A stretch of 64,000 bases of DNA from Angomonas ambiguus (lineage: Eukaryota > Euglenozoa > Kinetoplastea > Trypanosomatida > Trypanosomatidae): the NCBI GenBank assembly GCA_019695575.1, contig JADNSB010000081.1, forward strand, positions 1 through 64,000, given 5' to 3'. A model generated the notes under the pieces. It was not told the DNA's origin, ran no database searches, and saw nothing but the letters and a program-made list of their open reading frames with translations. The stretch's first letter is position 1. Each line of letters starts with the position of its first letter. The position numbers and the translations under genes are program-made. Positions 9,486 to 20,000 of the stretch are shown one piece after another.

Positions 9486-10247
9486 ATGAGATCGATACTA
9501 CGTAGCCTGACCGTAGCGGGGCGGTGGAGCGCCCCTTTGTGTCTCCCGCTGCGCCCTCTTTCCTCTTCTACTGACAGTGCCCCTGTTTCTCAACCGCTCT
9601 ACAAATCTTCCCATAAGGGAAGCGGCGAGGTACCCCTTCCGAAAAAGGAGAAATCTAAAGGACTAAATGGTAAACGCACGTTGGCAGAGAAGAAAGCGGA
9701 ACAATTATTCGGGGCTCGTTCATCGTGTGCGGTGGATGCCGGCCCAGTCCCCGAGCGCGCCCTATCCCCTCTACAAAAGCGTCAATTGCTGTTTAGGAAT
9801 AAGGCTGCTTTTGTTCTCACCCCGCAGGCACTTCGTCGGGTGAAATTCCTTCTTTCCCAGTATGAAAAAAATCATGCCGATGAAGTGAAGGAACATGGTG
9901 CTAGTCCTACAGGAATCCGTATTGGGGTGCGGCGCCGCGGGTGTAGTGGTTATAGTTATACTGTGAACTACTTTTTTGAAGAGGAAAAGGATAAAAAGAA
10001 AAAGTCGCCGACCTCTCCCAAAGCCTCCTCGGCATTATCGGGCCTCATGGAGGACGTGATGGTGGAGCAGGATGGGGTGAAGGTGATCGTGGATGCGGAT
10101 GCTCTCTTCTACGTGATTGGAACGGAGATGGACTATGTCGTACGTAATGTAGAGGAGAAGTTCACTTTCAAGAACCCTAATCAAAAATACGGCTGCGGAT
10201 GCGAGGAGAGTTTCATGCCGTTTGATGAGGATGACCTGGACGATTGA
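9486..10247 (+). CDS. ISCA1: Mitochondrial A-type Fe-S assembly protein (ISCA1/Isa1)
   Basis: 253 aa. An Arg/Ser/Leu-rich N-terminus without acidic residues for 29 positions (MRSILRSLTVAGRW) looks like a mitochondrial targeting peptide. The A-type domain (about 108-246) has FVLTPQALRRVKFLL, GIRIGVRRRGCSGYSYTV with Cys153, and the terminal YGCGCEESF with Cys237 and Cys239, the three cluster-binding cysteines of IscA/Isa proteins. An extra Lys/Ser-rich loop (about 166-186) is inserted after the first beta hairpin. With Isa2 and Iba57 this family matures [4Fe-4S] proteins in mitochondria. The open frame extends to a GTG at 9393 through a CT repeat, but the first ATG at 9486 is a far better start. 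Confidence 0.93.
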   Translation: MRSILRSLTVAGRWSAPLCLPLRPLSSSTDSAPVSQPLYKSSHKGSGEVPLPKKEKSKGLNGKRTLAEKKAEQLFGARSSCAVDAGPVPERALSPLQKRQLLFRNKAAFVLTPQALRRVKFLLSQYEKNHADEVKEHGASPTGIRIGVRRRGCSGYSYTVNYFFEEEKDKKKKSPTSPKASSALSGLMEDVMVEQDGVKVIVDADALFYVIGTEMDYVVRNVEEKFTFKNPNQKYGCGCEESFMPFDEDDLDD

Positions 10248-10562
10248 GTCGACTGCACGTTCGTATCGGGTTTTATTTTGGTCTGGTTTTTTATTTCACC
10301 CTTGAGTGGTTCAGCGCACTTTTTTTTTTTTAATTACTATTATTATATCATTATTATTCTGCATACACGCTTATATTAACAAAGATTATACTATTTTTAA
10401 ATTTGTTTTTTTATTTCGTTTTTTTTTTTGTGTGTTTATGCTCTCAATTAATGGATACCCTTTATAAATTCTAATTAGTGATTCTTTCTCTTTATTTTCT
10501 TTTTTCATCTGCGTTTTGTTGACCCTAGAAGAAAATTATAGTTCTTCCTCGACCACCTTATA
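10248..10562 (+). other. Intergenic region
   Basis: AT-rich spacer with T-runs at 10321-10331 and 10420-10429 and short (TTA)n patches. AG at 10527-10528 precedes the next ATG by about 35 bases and is the likely spliced-leader acceptor. Nothing else seen. Confidence 0.45.
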
Positions 10563-11762
10563 ATGTCGTTTGTGCTGTATCTTTCCACGTTAACCGGCAC
10601 GTGTTGCTCGTCCACTTTGTGGAAGCAAACGACGAATATTACTGTCGCCTTTGATGACCGACCGCTTATTCACGAGATTCGTCAGTGTAGTATCTTTTTA
10701 TTTTCTCGTACCCAGCAGGCCCCGTTCGATCCTTTTTATGTGTTCCGTAGTCGATCTACTTTTCAGGAATGGGAGTTGGTGTATAGTACGACACAGATCC
10801 AACACACCGATCAGCTCCTTGTTCTGCCTCTGTTCTCACTTCCACTGGCAGAGGTGCGCCGCTGTCTGCCCACCCCTCGGCAAATCCCATCTCCCTTTCT
10901 TCACCAGTCGGGCGGTCTGGTGGATACCGTTTTAGACGACAGCGATACAGTCTACTGGGCTTCAAACAGGACTCTAAAAGGGGTCGAGCCGGTCCACAAG
11001 GAGGGCGGGGCTCTCCCTGAAATGAATGCATCCAACCCTTCCTTGGAGTCGAGTGCTGCCTTCGCCCCCTTTGTACCACTCCCCTCCTCGTGGATGAGTG
11101 GAACTCCTACCAAAGTCGGGGAGTCACCGGTGGAGCCTTCCGCCGCCCACTTACCATTTGTGGCTCCAGTAGAAGAAACGTTTCGACTACTGGACCACGA
11201 TGGAAAGTCGTACGTCTGTCTTCGAGACTTTTACCGTCTGGGTTGGAAACGGGAGTCGGTCGTTCCTACGGCGTCCGAGGGGGGCCACCCTCCCCAACAG
11301 CACCCCTCTTCTACCGGAGCACGACGGCTCAGCTCCACCCTGGATTCCGTGGTATTTAACCCGACACGTGGGGGCGGTCGAAGGGCCTCGCGTGGAGGGG
11401 TTCCTCCCCGTAACCCACTATCTAGGGAGGTCGAAGGATTCAAACGATCCTGTGGGTGTCCGACAAAAGGGGTGTACCCTAGCTCTACCGTTTACGCCAG
11501 TGGACGGCGGGCCTCCAATCCAAAGCCGAAGGGTTTCGCGGATTCTACAGTGCAGGCGGCACTGTTATCTTTCCCTCCTGCAGATGTCTCTATTGGAAAT
11601 GACAGGGAGGGTGCGACAGTAAGGCTCAATGGCCTCTCTTTCGAAGATATTATTCGACTAGCCGATCTGAATGGCGACGGTAGTATAGGGACGGAGGAGT
11701 GGAGACTCTTTTCCCGCAAGCAGCCTGCTGTGATAACAGCTCTATATAAACTTCTCGTGTAG
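10563..11762 (+). CDS. EF-hand protein with one canonical C-terminal loop
   Basis: 399 aa. The C-terminus has a textbook EF-hand loop, DLNGDGSIGTEE (368-379), with Asp/Asn/Asp/Ser/Glu ligands and Gly at position 6, followed by the exiting helix EEWRLFSRK. A second, probably degenerate hand lies near 209-222 (LLDHDGKSYVCLRDF). Between them is a Ser/Pro/Arg-rich, poorly conserved-looking linker of about 140 residues. The N-terminal 100 residues form a beta-rich domain I do not recognise. Ca2+ sensing is inferred from the single good loop. No membrane helix or targeting signal is evident. The start ATG follows a T-rich tract and AG. Confidence 0.82.
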   Translation: MSFVLYLSTLTGTCCSSTLWKQTTNITVAFDDRPLIHEIRQCSIFLFSRTQQAPFDPFYVFRSRSTFQEWELVYSTTQIQHTDQLLVLPLFSLPLAEVRRCLPTPRQIPSPFLHQSGGLVDTVLDDSDTVYWASNRTLKGVEPVHKEGGALPEMNASNPSLESSAAFAPFVPLPSSWMSGTPTKVGESPVEPSAAHLPFVAPVEETFRLLDHDGKSYVCLRDFYRLGWKRESVVPTASEGGHPPQQHPSSTGARRLSSTLDSVVFNPTRGGGRRASRGGVPPRNPLSREVEGFKRSCGCPTKGVYPSSTVYASGRRASNPKPKGFADSTVQAALLSFPPADVSIGNDREGATVRLNGLSFEDIIRLADLNGDGSIGTEEWRLFSRKQPAVITALYKLLV

Positions 11763-12011
11763 GGATTGACTATCTCTTTCTCTCTTTCACTCCGTTGCTC
11801 CGTTACCCTGTATTATACTTGTATTTGTACTTTTTGTTTTGTTCTGCTATTCATCATTTCGTTTATCCCTGTCTCTTCCCCCATTGACTATGTAATCGGA
11901 GAGATTTTGTCGCTTCCTTCTCCACTACGGAGAGAAATGCAGTTAGAATTGGCTACTGTTTTTTTCACCCCCTTTTTGTTCCTCTTGATACACTAGTATC
12001 CTAGTACGACT

Positions 12012-13676
12012 ATGCCACCGACACTTCGGTCCCCTCAAGGTTTGCTGGGCCAAAAGCCACAGCGAACGTTTCGAAACAAGTACACTAAGTTTTTCTTTAC
12101 AGAGCTGGACAAGGGCATCACCTCACCGTACTTGTTGATACTGGGGGGTGGCTTGTGCTCCTTGCTCGCCTACTACGTTATGGAACGATATATTGAGCCC
12201 CGTCGGGAGCAGCTGGCACGACGCAAATTAGTGCCTCGCGTACCACTGGACCCGCAGCACAATGCTTACTGGGGACTAGGCTCCCGGGAGCGAGAGGGGC
12301 CGTCCGATCCTCGGACCACGGTGGCACTGGGAGAGGTGCACAGTGAGGACATCTACGCCCCACAGACGAGTGATGTGGAGGGATCGGAGGAAGCACTGCG
12401 ACGGCCTCGTCTTATTCATACAGAGCGAAGTGAACTCCGGACGAAAAGTGGAGATGTGGATATTGTGTGCTTGGAGCTGCCAGAGTACGACCCCAACATG
12501 AAGGATGACATCTTTTACCGTAGTGTACATTACGTTCCTCTCAATGAAGGGGATAAAGGCTCCAAGAAAAACACAGAAGAGACGTCTGTGAAGGAGGCCA
12601 AGGAAAGTTATGGTTCCAATCAAGATTACCTTCAGTTTATTCCCGGCAAGGGGGAGGACGTGATTCACGGGGTGGTCAAGTGCAAGGCGATAACAGCGGA
12701 GAATAACTGTGTGCCGTACGCGGGTCACCTGGAGGATGAAGTGTCTAGAAAATTAATGCTCACTTTAGGCCCCGTTCACATTCTCCGTGATATCGCCAAG
12801 TCCATCATGCCGTATCGGTTTACTTTTGTCAAACAAGTCCCAGTAGAAACACTGATTGTAGGGCTTCACGGCGGTGGCCTCGCACGATGGCTCAGTAGTG
12901 CCTTTCCGAACTTCACTGTCGACGTGGTGGAGCCAGACGGCTCCCTGGTACGTCTGTGCCGCCGCTACTTGGGATTTAGGGAGAGCAACAACTTGCACCT
13001 CTGGGTGAGCTCACCGATAGATTTTCTACGGCACACCGCCGCGTCCGCTCAAACAAAGGACTCGAGCGGAAGTACTACCAAAAACCCAAAGAGCAAGCAG
13101 TATGACTTAGTATTGATTGATGCAATGGACGGCGCTGGGCACCTCAGCCCAGAATACGGCCGACTGGAGTTTGTCAACACGGTCCGTAACTCGATGAGCA
13201 ACAACGGCTGTGTGGCCATGGCACTTCCGAACCAAAATGCATCCTTTGTGTATAATATGGTACAGAACTGGCGTATGGCGTTTAGTGGACGTTCAATGGT
13301 GCTGGTTCACTGTATGACGGCCCCTGTGACACTTCTCATGACGTTTCAAGACAACGCAGAGAGGGGTAAATCCAATCTTGGGAGTGTGGCGAGCGTGGAG
13401 GAGTTTGGCGACATACTCCGCTCGCACTTGGGACACTATGGCCATAACCGTGTCCCTTTTGATCTGACGAAAGAAATCAACAAGGATAATTTTAGAGTTC
13501 TCGACGCCGGTCGATCTTATCCTCTTGCTTTCTATCTTCCACCCGGGCACCCTGCAGCGAAGACCTCTGAAAAGAAGAAGAAGGAGGCAGAGAAGGGTCT
13601 TGGGGGTTGGTTAAAGCGAGCTGCCGAACCCTTTTTGTCACCTTCCCAGAAGGCGGACGCCGCTCTCAATCGATGA
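12012..13676 (+). CDS. Membrane-anchored spermidine-synthase-fold methyltransferase-like protein
   Basis: 554 aa. A single hydrophobic segment near 39-56 (YLLILGGGLCSLLAYYV) follows a short basic N-terminus, consistent with an N-in anchor, perhaps in an organelle membrane. The C-terminal half has the Rossmann SAM/dcSAM fold of the spermidine-synthase/METTL13-C group: VETLIVGLHGGGLARWL (278-294, Gly-rich motif I), VDVVEPDGSLVRLCRRYLG (acidic residue binding the ribose), a loop SPIDFLRHT, and YDLVLIDAMDG (motif IV). The polyamine-site residues cannot be checked by eye, and this is not the ordinary soluble spermidine synthase, which is about 300 aa. Function: putative methyl- or aminopropyl-transferase. 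Confidence 0.78.
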   Translation: MPPTLRSPQGLLGQKPQRTFRNKYTKFFFTELDKGITSPYLLILGGGLCSLLAYYVMERYIEPRREQLARRKLVPRVPLDPQHNAYWGLGSREREGPSDPRTTVALGEVHSEDIYAPQTSDVEGSEEALRRPRLIHTERSELRTKSGDVDIVCLELPEYDPNMKDDIFYRSVHYVPLNEGDKGSKKNTEETSVKEAKESYGSNQDYLQFIPGKGEDVIHGVVKCKAITAENNCVPYAGHLEDEVSRKLMLTLGPVHILRDIAKSIMPYRFTFVKQVPVETLIVGLHGGGLARWLSSAFPNFTVDVVEPDGSLVRLCRRYLGFRESNNLHLWVSSPIDFLRHTAASAQTKDSSGSTTKNPKSKQYDLVLIDAMDGAGHLSPEYGRLEFVNTVRNSMSNNGCVAMALPNQNASFVYNMVQNWRMAFSGRSMVLVHCMTAPVTLLMTFQDNAERGKSNLGSVASVEEFGDILRSHLGHYGHNRVPFDLTKEINKDNFRVLDAGRSYPLAFYLPPGHPAAKTSEKKKKEAEKGLGGWLKRAAEPFLSPSQKADAALNR

Positions 13677-14044
13677 GGGCTCTACTTTACACTACCACAA
13701 ATAATAACAAACAAACAAACAAACAAACAACAACTTGCCTGTCGAACTACTTTTTGAAAGTGAAAGAATCAAACGAGAATACCTCTCCTATTTCTTGAAG
13801 GACTGAAGAACTTTAATTTTCCCATTTTCCTTCTCCTTTTCTTTATCTGCTTCTTTAGTTAAACGCTTTAGTAACTTTTTTTTTTTAAAGTTTCCCTTTC
13901 AATTACACATTAGTTTCTTTACCGTTATATTATTATTATTATTATTTATCTCTTTACCCGTAGTTAATTTCTTTTTTTTTTTTATATTGTGTTAACTTCG
14001 TTCTGTAACCCCCTTTCAATCAATATACCCGGTCAAACTTTACC
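13677..14044 (+). other. Intergenic region with simple repeats
   Basis: Contains (CAAA)n at about 13707-13728, (ATT)n at about 13929-13947 and T-runs at 13878-13887 and 13972-13984. AG at 13962-13963 precedes the last T-run; no later AG occurs before the VPS13 ATG, making it the best acceptor. Confidence 0.45.
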
Positions 14045-17000
14045 ATGCTGGAAAAACTAGTTGCGTCTCTACTTGTGCCGTATTTAAGCAAATTTGTAGA
14101 GGATATTGATGAGCAGCAGCTTTCCATCTCTCTGTGGAGCGGAAAAGCAAGTTTAAATGACCTCATCTTGAAGCCTTCGATTTTAGATGCCATATTGAAC
14201 CCAGAGGACGAGAACGGCAACCTTGCCGGTCCACGACTCCCTGTAAGTATGTATCGTGGTATTTGTAAGAATGTATCGCTTTCTATTCCGTACAATAAAC
14301 TTTATTCTCAACCCGTAGTAATGGAGATTGGCGAAGTGCTCGTCACCCTTCAGGGAGACACGTCAGAAGTAAAGACCATCTCTAAAGGAGTGAAGTGGGA
14401 TCGTGTGGCGGCTGAGAAGGAAAAAGGTTTGGAATCTTTTGAAGCAGAACGAAAAAAACTAAAGGCACTAAAAGAAAAAAAGGAGGAGGAGGAGAAAAAT
14501 AACGGCGAATCTAAAGACAAGGAAAAGAATAGTAACAAATCCGGGCTGCTCTCCCGTCTCGCGGAGATCGTGATCAACAATGTAATAGTGAAGGTGGACA
14601 CGGTCCACTTACGCTATGAGGATCCGAGTGCCGACACCGTGATAGGGGCTGTCCTTGGTGGCGTGCATCTCCTCACTGTGGATGGTAACACTGGGGAGGT
14701 GAAGTTCACGGACCCTACGAACCTTAAACAAATGTTCAAACGGTTTGAATTTAGCGGGATTCAACTCTACTGCGATGATGAGCGTCAACGGTTAGCGAAT
14801 AAAGCATTGAATCGCTGCTATTGTTCCTCCATCGAAGACTGGCAAGAGTGGTATCACGCGATGCGGCAACGAGTGAGGGAGGGCTGTGTCAGTCAATCGA
14901 CCGTTTTCGGTCCCGTCTCCGGCTCTGTGGACGCCGCTGTAGTGTTCAAGACGTTCCTGAAGGAAAGTTTGGACATCCCGTATGTCAATTTGAATGCCAA
15001 ATTGGCCTCCCTGAGCGCCTCCCTAACCCGAGATCAGTACACCACACTGGTGAAGACGGTGACGGTGCTCGCCAACTGGTCAGAGATGTCCTCCTTGGCC
15101 TCTCTTAGACCCAAGGTGCCGGTGAAGGGAAACACAAAGGAGTGGTGGAGGTATGTGGGACGAGCGGTGCAACATGCGGTCAACAAAGGAAAAAGGGAGA
15201 AATTATTGGAACAGGTGTCAGAGGTGCTGAAGCCGGAGTACCAGGAGTTGTATAAAAGTATTGTGCACAAGACCGAACTCACCCCAGAGAAGGCCCTTTC
15301 CTATCGTTTCGTATGCCGGTTTATGACGGTGTCGGATATGATTGCGTGTCGTAGACAAGTCTACGCCCAAGTGGCAGCGGAGCTTAAGACGAAGCGGCAT
15401 CTTACCGAAACCTCCACAGACGGTGCGGCGGAAAAGGCGGCGGCAGCACCTCCCCCTAAAAAGGGTTGGTTTAGCTGGTTGCGGGGGTCTACCAACACCA
15501 CCACGGAAGAAGAGCCCGCGGATGAGGAGGCCGTCACCCTCGCTACGATAGAGAAAGAGTATGGTATTTCAGCCTCTGATCTGGAACAGGAGTCGGACGG
15601 TTCCGAGTTAAGCTTATCTGCTAGTTTACCCAAAAATTATTCCTGGTTTAAAGGACAACTGAACCTTCCGTTAGTACACGGCGATATTGAAATCGAAAAA
15701 GGCTGTTACGCCTCTCTTAAACTGTTCCAAGTTCGCTTCGCTATCCAAACGTTCAACGCTCCCAATTCTGCTCTGTTCCACTTTTGTCTCCAGAATATAA
15801 CCCTCTCCAACCCGTGGTCCAACCAAGAGGACACCTGTAGCGCTTCGCCGTACCTCCGTCAGTTGGTCGAAGGCGTCACAGTGAGGGACCAGGAGGGTAA
15901 ACCGAGGAGAGTGGTGGTGGAGGGCCTCACCTCTCTGGATGGTCGCTCGCCTGCTCCTCCACCAACACTGAAGCAAATCGTGGGGGTGGAAAAGGAGAGG
16001 GAATCGGATGAAAAGGGACGTCCTTTCGCGGAGCCGTTGATTGATGTCGCTGGGTGTCTGCATCCGGTGGAACAGCCGTTAGAGGACACCCAGTTGGATG
16101 TGGCACTGCGGGTACGGGTGCTGCCGTTACGTGTCGTATTAGACCCCACCACAATAGACAAGGTGCTTTTATTCTTTCGGGTCCCCAAGGGAGTGGATAT
16201 GTCTCACCTCAAGAACTCTACGATGCAAGTGGCGAGCGCGATGCAGTCGGCGGCTTCAGAGGAGCTCAAGGCCTCCATGGCCGCGGTAAAGGGAATCTAC
16301 GTTTCCGCCGACGCTTCTGCTCCCATCATTGTACTCCCAAAATCCATCAAGGCGTCTCCCCAGGAGCCCGCCCTATATCTCTCTCTAGGTTGCGTCCGCT
16401 TTGAGGCTCAACCACTACGACACTCCGAGATTGAAAAGAGACTGCAGAAAAAGGAAGAAACGGAAGAAATGTTGTACTACAACAACCGAGCCAATTTTAG
16501 TAAATTTTTTGTGGAAATGACCACCGTAGAAAATGCATTTCTAAAGCCGGAGACGGGTTTTATGATTCTTCCCGAAGTTTCCCTCGCCGCTGACATTCTA
16601 CAGAGAATTGACGACAATAATTTAACTCGGGAGGCTGCCATTGTTCGGGTTCGAGTACCTCAGCTGAGAGTTCGCGTGTCGGTGCACCAGGTGTTTATCT
16701 TTACTAGCATGTTAGAAGCGTGGATTGCCTATCTTCGAGACTCTGAAGAGGAGGCCGCGCGGTATACGGACCCCCCGCTCTTCCCTGTGGAACCGGTCTA
16801 CGGCAGCACCCTTCCCCAAGCGTCCTCCACCGAAACCCTCGAGGACGCGGTATCGTTGAAAGCTTCTCCCTTCACTGTAAGTGGTTTAGGGGTGGGGGTC
16901 AAAAGCGCCCACAGTGCTCGGTTTGCTTCCATGGAGAAGGAAAATCCGTTGTTTCGACTGGAGCTGTTAATCGAGCGATTGGGGGTGGAGGTTGTGGAGG

Positions 17001-20000
17001 AGGAACAGACGGCGTCGGTGGTGCAACTCGCGAAACCACGGTTCTCCTTGTCTTTCAACCACCTGGAAATAATTCTCTCCAAGAAGAGACAGATTATGAA
17101 GTTGGTGCTCCACTTTGAACAACCCGCCATAGTCGATCACACGGCGAAGCACGGCGAGGTGCTGGTGGCGCCTGCGGTGGAGGTGGAGGTAGCGATTCCT
17201 GCCGGTATGGCGGTCGCGGTTGGGGTTGTGGCGAAACCTGGGGTCCACTTTCGTATAGGAACCCCGTTCATGGAGTTGATGGAGACCGTAATGGATATTG
17301 TGAACCTCATCATGGCGGCCAAAGATTTTTCCAGTTCCTACCAACCCTCCACGGTTACCGCCACGGTTACCGCAAAACCAACCATCCCAAAGTCTAACAG
17401 CAAAGATCTATTACAGTATCAGCTGGATACAGTGAAGGAGGCAAACGAAGCTCAAGACTACCGAGTGGTGGACGTCTCTGTTGTGTTTGAGGGAAAGGCG
17501 ACGATAGATTTTATGAATCGCTACGAAAAGGAGTCGGAAGATTTTGTGTTTCTTAGTGTAGACGTGAATGATTCGGAGGTGTACATCAAGAAGAACAGTG
17601 TGACGTTCGGTATTACCGGGTGTATTAGTTCACTGGATGCCTCTTTGGGGGATCGGTCAGGGCTGTTGGAGTGTTATCGTAATATACTGTCCCACCCACC
17701 GTCTTCTCAAAACGACTCCTCCATGTCGAGCACACCACAATACAGCGGACGCTCTCGTGAAAGCGACTCTGTTAAACGCGAATCCGACACTAAAAGTTGG
17801 CAGTCCATGCAACAATCCCCTCACGTCGGATTTTCGTATCACACCAGCCGCCCTGTCATGCCAATCTTTGAGCAGGACGAAAATGGAAGGGAGGTGGTAA
17901 AGAACGCGGCTGAATTGAGGTACTCCAAGGCACTGGAGTTGGAACTTGGTTCCAGCGTTCTGCGTATCGACGTGCATTCGGTGATGGCGCTTAAGTATTA
18001 TTTTACCGAAGGGTTTTTCTCTAGAGTCACTTTCCTTACGGATCGAACATTGTACAATGGGAAGAATAGAAAACTCACCCCACCTCTCCCTGGACCACGC
18101 CTTCTCATGAGCATGCGAGTGGTGGCCAACGACGTCACCGTGGTCTTGCCTTTCGATGCGCGTGAAAACTCACAAGACGCCTTTGCTGCGGCGGTGGGCC
18201 ACGTTGCCATTCAAAGTAGCCTCCGACCCTCTGAAGGGCAAGAGAAGACGAATATTTCGCTTTCTCACATCGCGTTCGGGAGAGAAAGAAATAGTACGCT
18301 GTTGCACAATTTGTTGGCGGATACTGCGGATATTGATATGACCGTGTACAGTCCTCTGTCGCAGGCCAATCAAGATCCTCTCGTACTGGACAATAGTGTG
18401 GAATCCGTGAATCTGGTCCTGCAACCGATTGATATGATAGATCTTGGGACCCTCGTGAAGCGTAACTTGACACTCACCCGACTCACCCCCGAGGAGCTCT
18501 CCTTTCCTCCTATCCCGATCCTCCAGCGTGCGGACGGTGAAGCAAGCTCAACGACCCCCGAGGCAAAGGAAGACGAGTTGTCGTCAGAGATTGTTACTAT
18601 ACTAAGGGCAGCGAGTCTCACTGTTACCTGCACTGAGGAGACAGGGAAACGTACTACACCAGTGGAGGAGGATGCGTCACCTCCACCCAACTTTAAGTTT
18701 TCAGCGACAGGCTTTGTACTGGAAGAGATTAGCCCGTCTAATCATATGCTCATTTCATGGAAGTCTTTGGAGTTACTGGATGTTCGTGGCAATCAAAACT
18801 CCCCACTCGTTCAATGTGAGATTGGTACGTTTGAATTGTCCGATTCGCTGACGACAAAACCGATTCTTTTAGGGGATTTTGGGTATCGTAAAACAGCCCT
18901 TAAAAGGGCAACGGTGGTGGATACTATCTCCGCTACCAGTAGCGAAATGGCGAGTACCATACACTCTTCTTTACTGCCTCGTACGATGCCGAGCCCGAAG
19001 GCAGTCCCCGAAACGGAGCCGTCCATCACGCTGATGAGTGTGACGGTTTTATCGATTGAGTTTACACTGAAGCGATTCGCCATCTCTGACCAGTGGTTGA
19101 ACCTCTACGACTTTTTCTGCAATGAAAGTGTGGTGAATGCTTGGAGTGCTCCACCGCCCCCATCGTTGATCCTCCCAACCTCCACACAGCCCACGGACAC
19201 TCCTTCGGTAAGCGGGTTCCGTTGTCTGATTACGACACCCAGTGTTTCAATCCCGTTTCTCACCAGTAATCGAGAAACGATTATGGAGGCTCATGTGGGC
19301 TCCGTTTTTATCGACACCATTTCCCTACCCGAGGGCCCGAACGTCGCTGTAAAGGTGAAGGAAGTCGAGGTGGTGGATTGCATATCGGGAAAGAAGATTT
19401 TGTGGAAACGAAAAGGAAAAAGCATCAACTTCAACATTAAACAACCCGATAATGAAGCTTCGAGTGAACCCCCGACCCCCGCAGATGAACGACCACCGGC
19501 ACCGCAACCGTCGTCGACTGGCGCAGATCGTGAGTTTTTGGATTTTACCTTCAAAGGAGACCCTTCGGAGAAGAAAAATAAAATTGCCGTGTCGCTGGGC
19601 ACAGTGGACCTACTCGTATCCGTTCCCATCCTGTACGGTCTCCTGGACTACTTTATTGCGCCCCACCAACCACTGGCCAAGATTGCAAACCTGGGGGTGA
19701 TGCGAGAGCAGCGGGAACGTATGACGAAGATGGCGAAGGACATTACGAATGACACCACTACCAGTGTCTCCGTTCTGTGGTTTCATCCTCGACTGCTTTT
19801 TCCCCCCGATGCCACCTCGGTAGAGTCTACCTTTTCGAAGGACCGAATTGAGGCCCGGTTGGGGGAGATGAATACACGCATAGTGGTGGACAGCATAGCG
19901 AGTAAAACAACGGTTACCGTCAAAATACAAGACTTCTACATTCCAGACATTGTGGATAAGTGCTCCGGGAAGTTCACCTACATCATGTGCCCCCGCGAGA

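Noticed and set aside
11766-11996. 76-codon + strand open frame after the EF-hand gene
   Set aside because: Starts at TTG in a C/T-rich spacer that carries the trans-splicing signals of the next gene.
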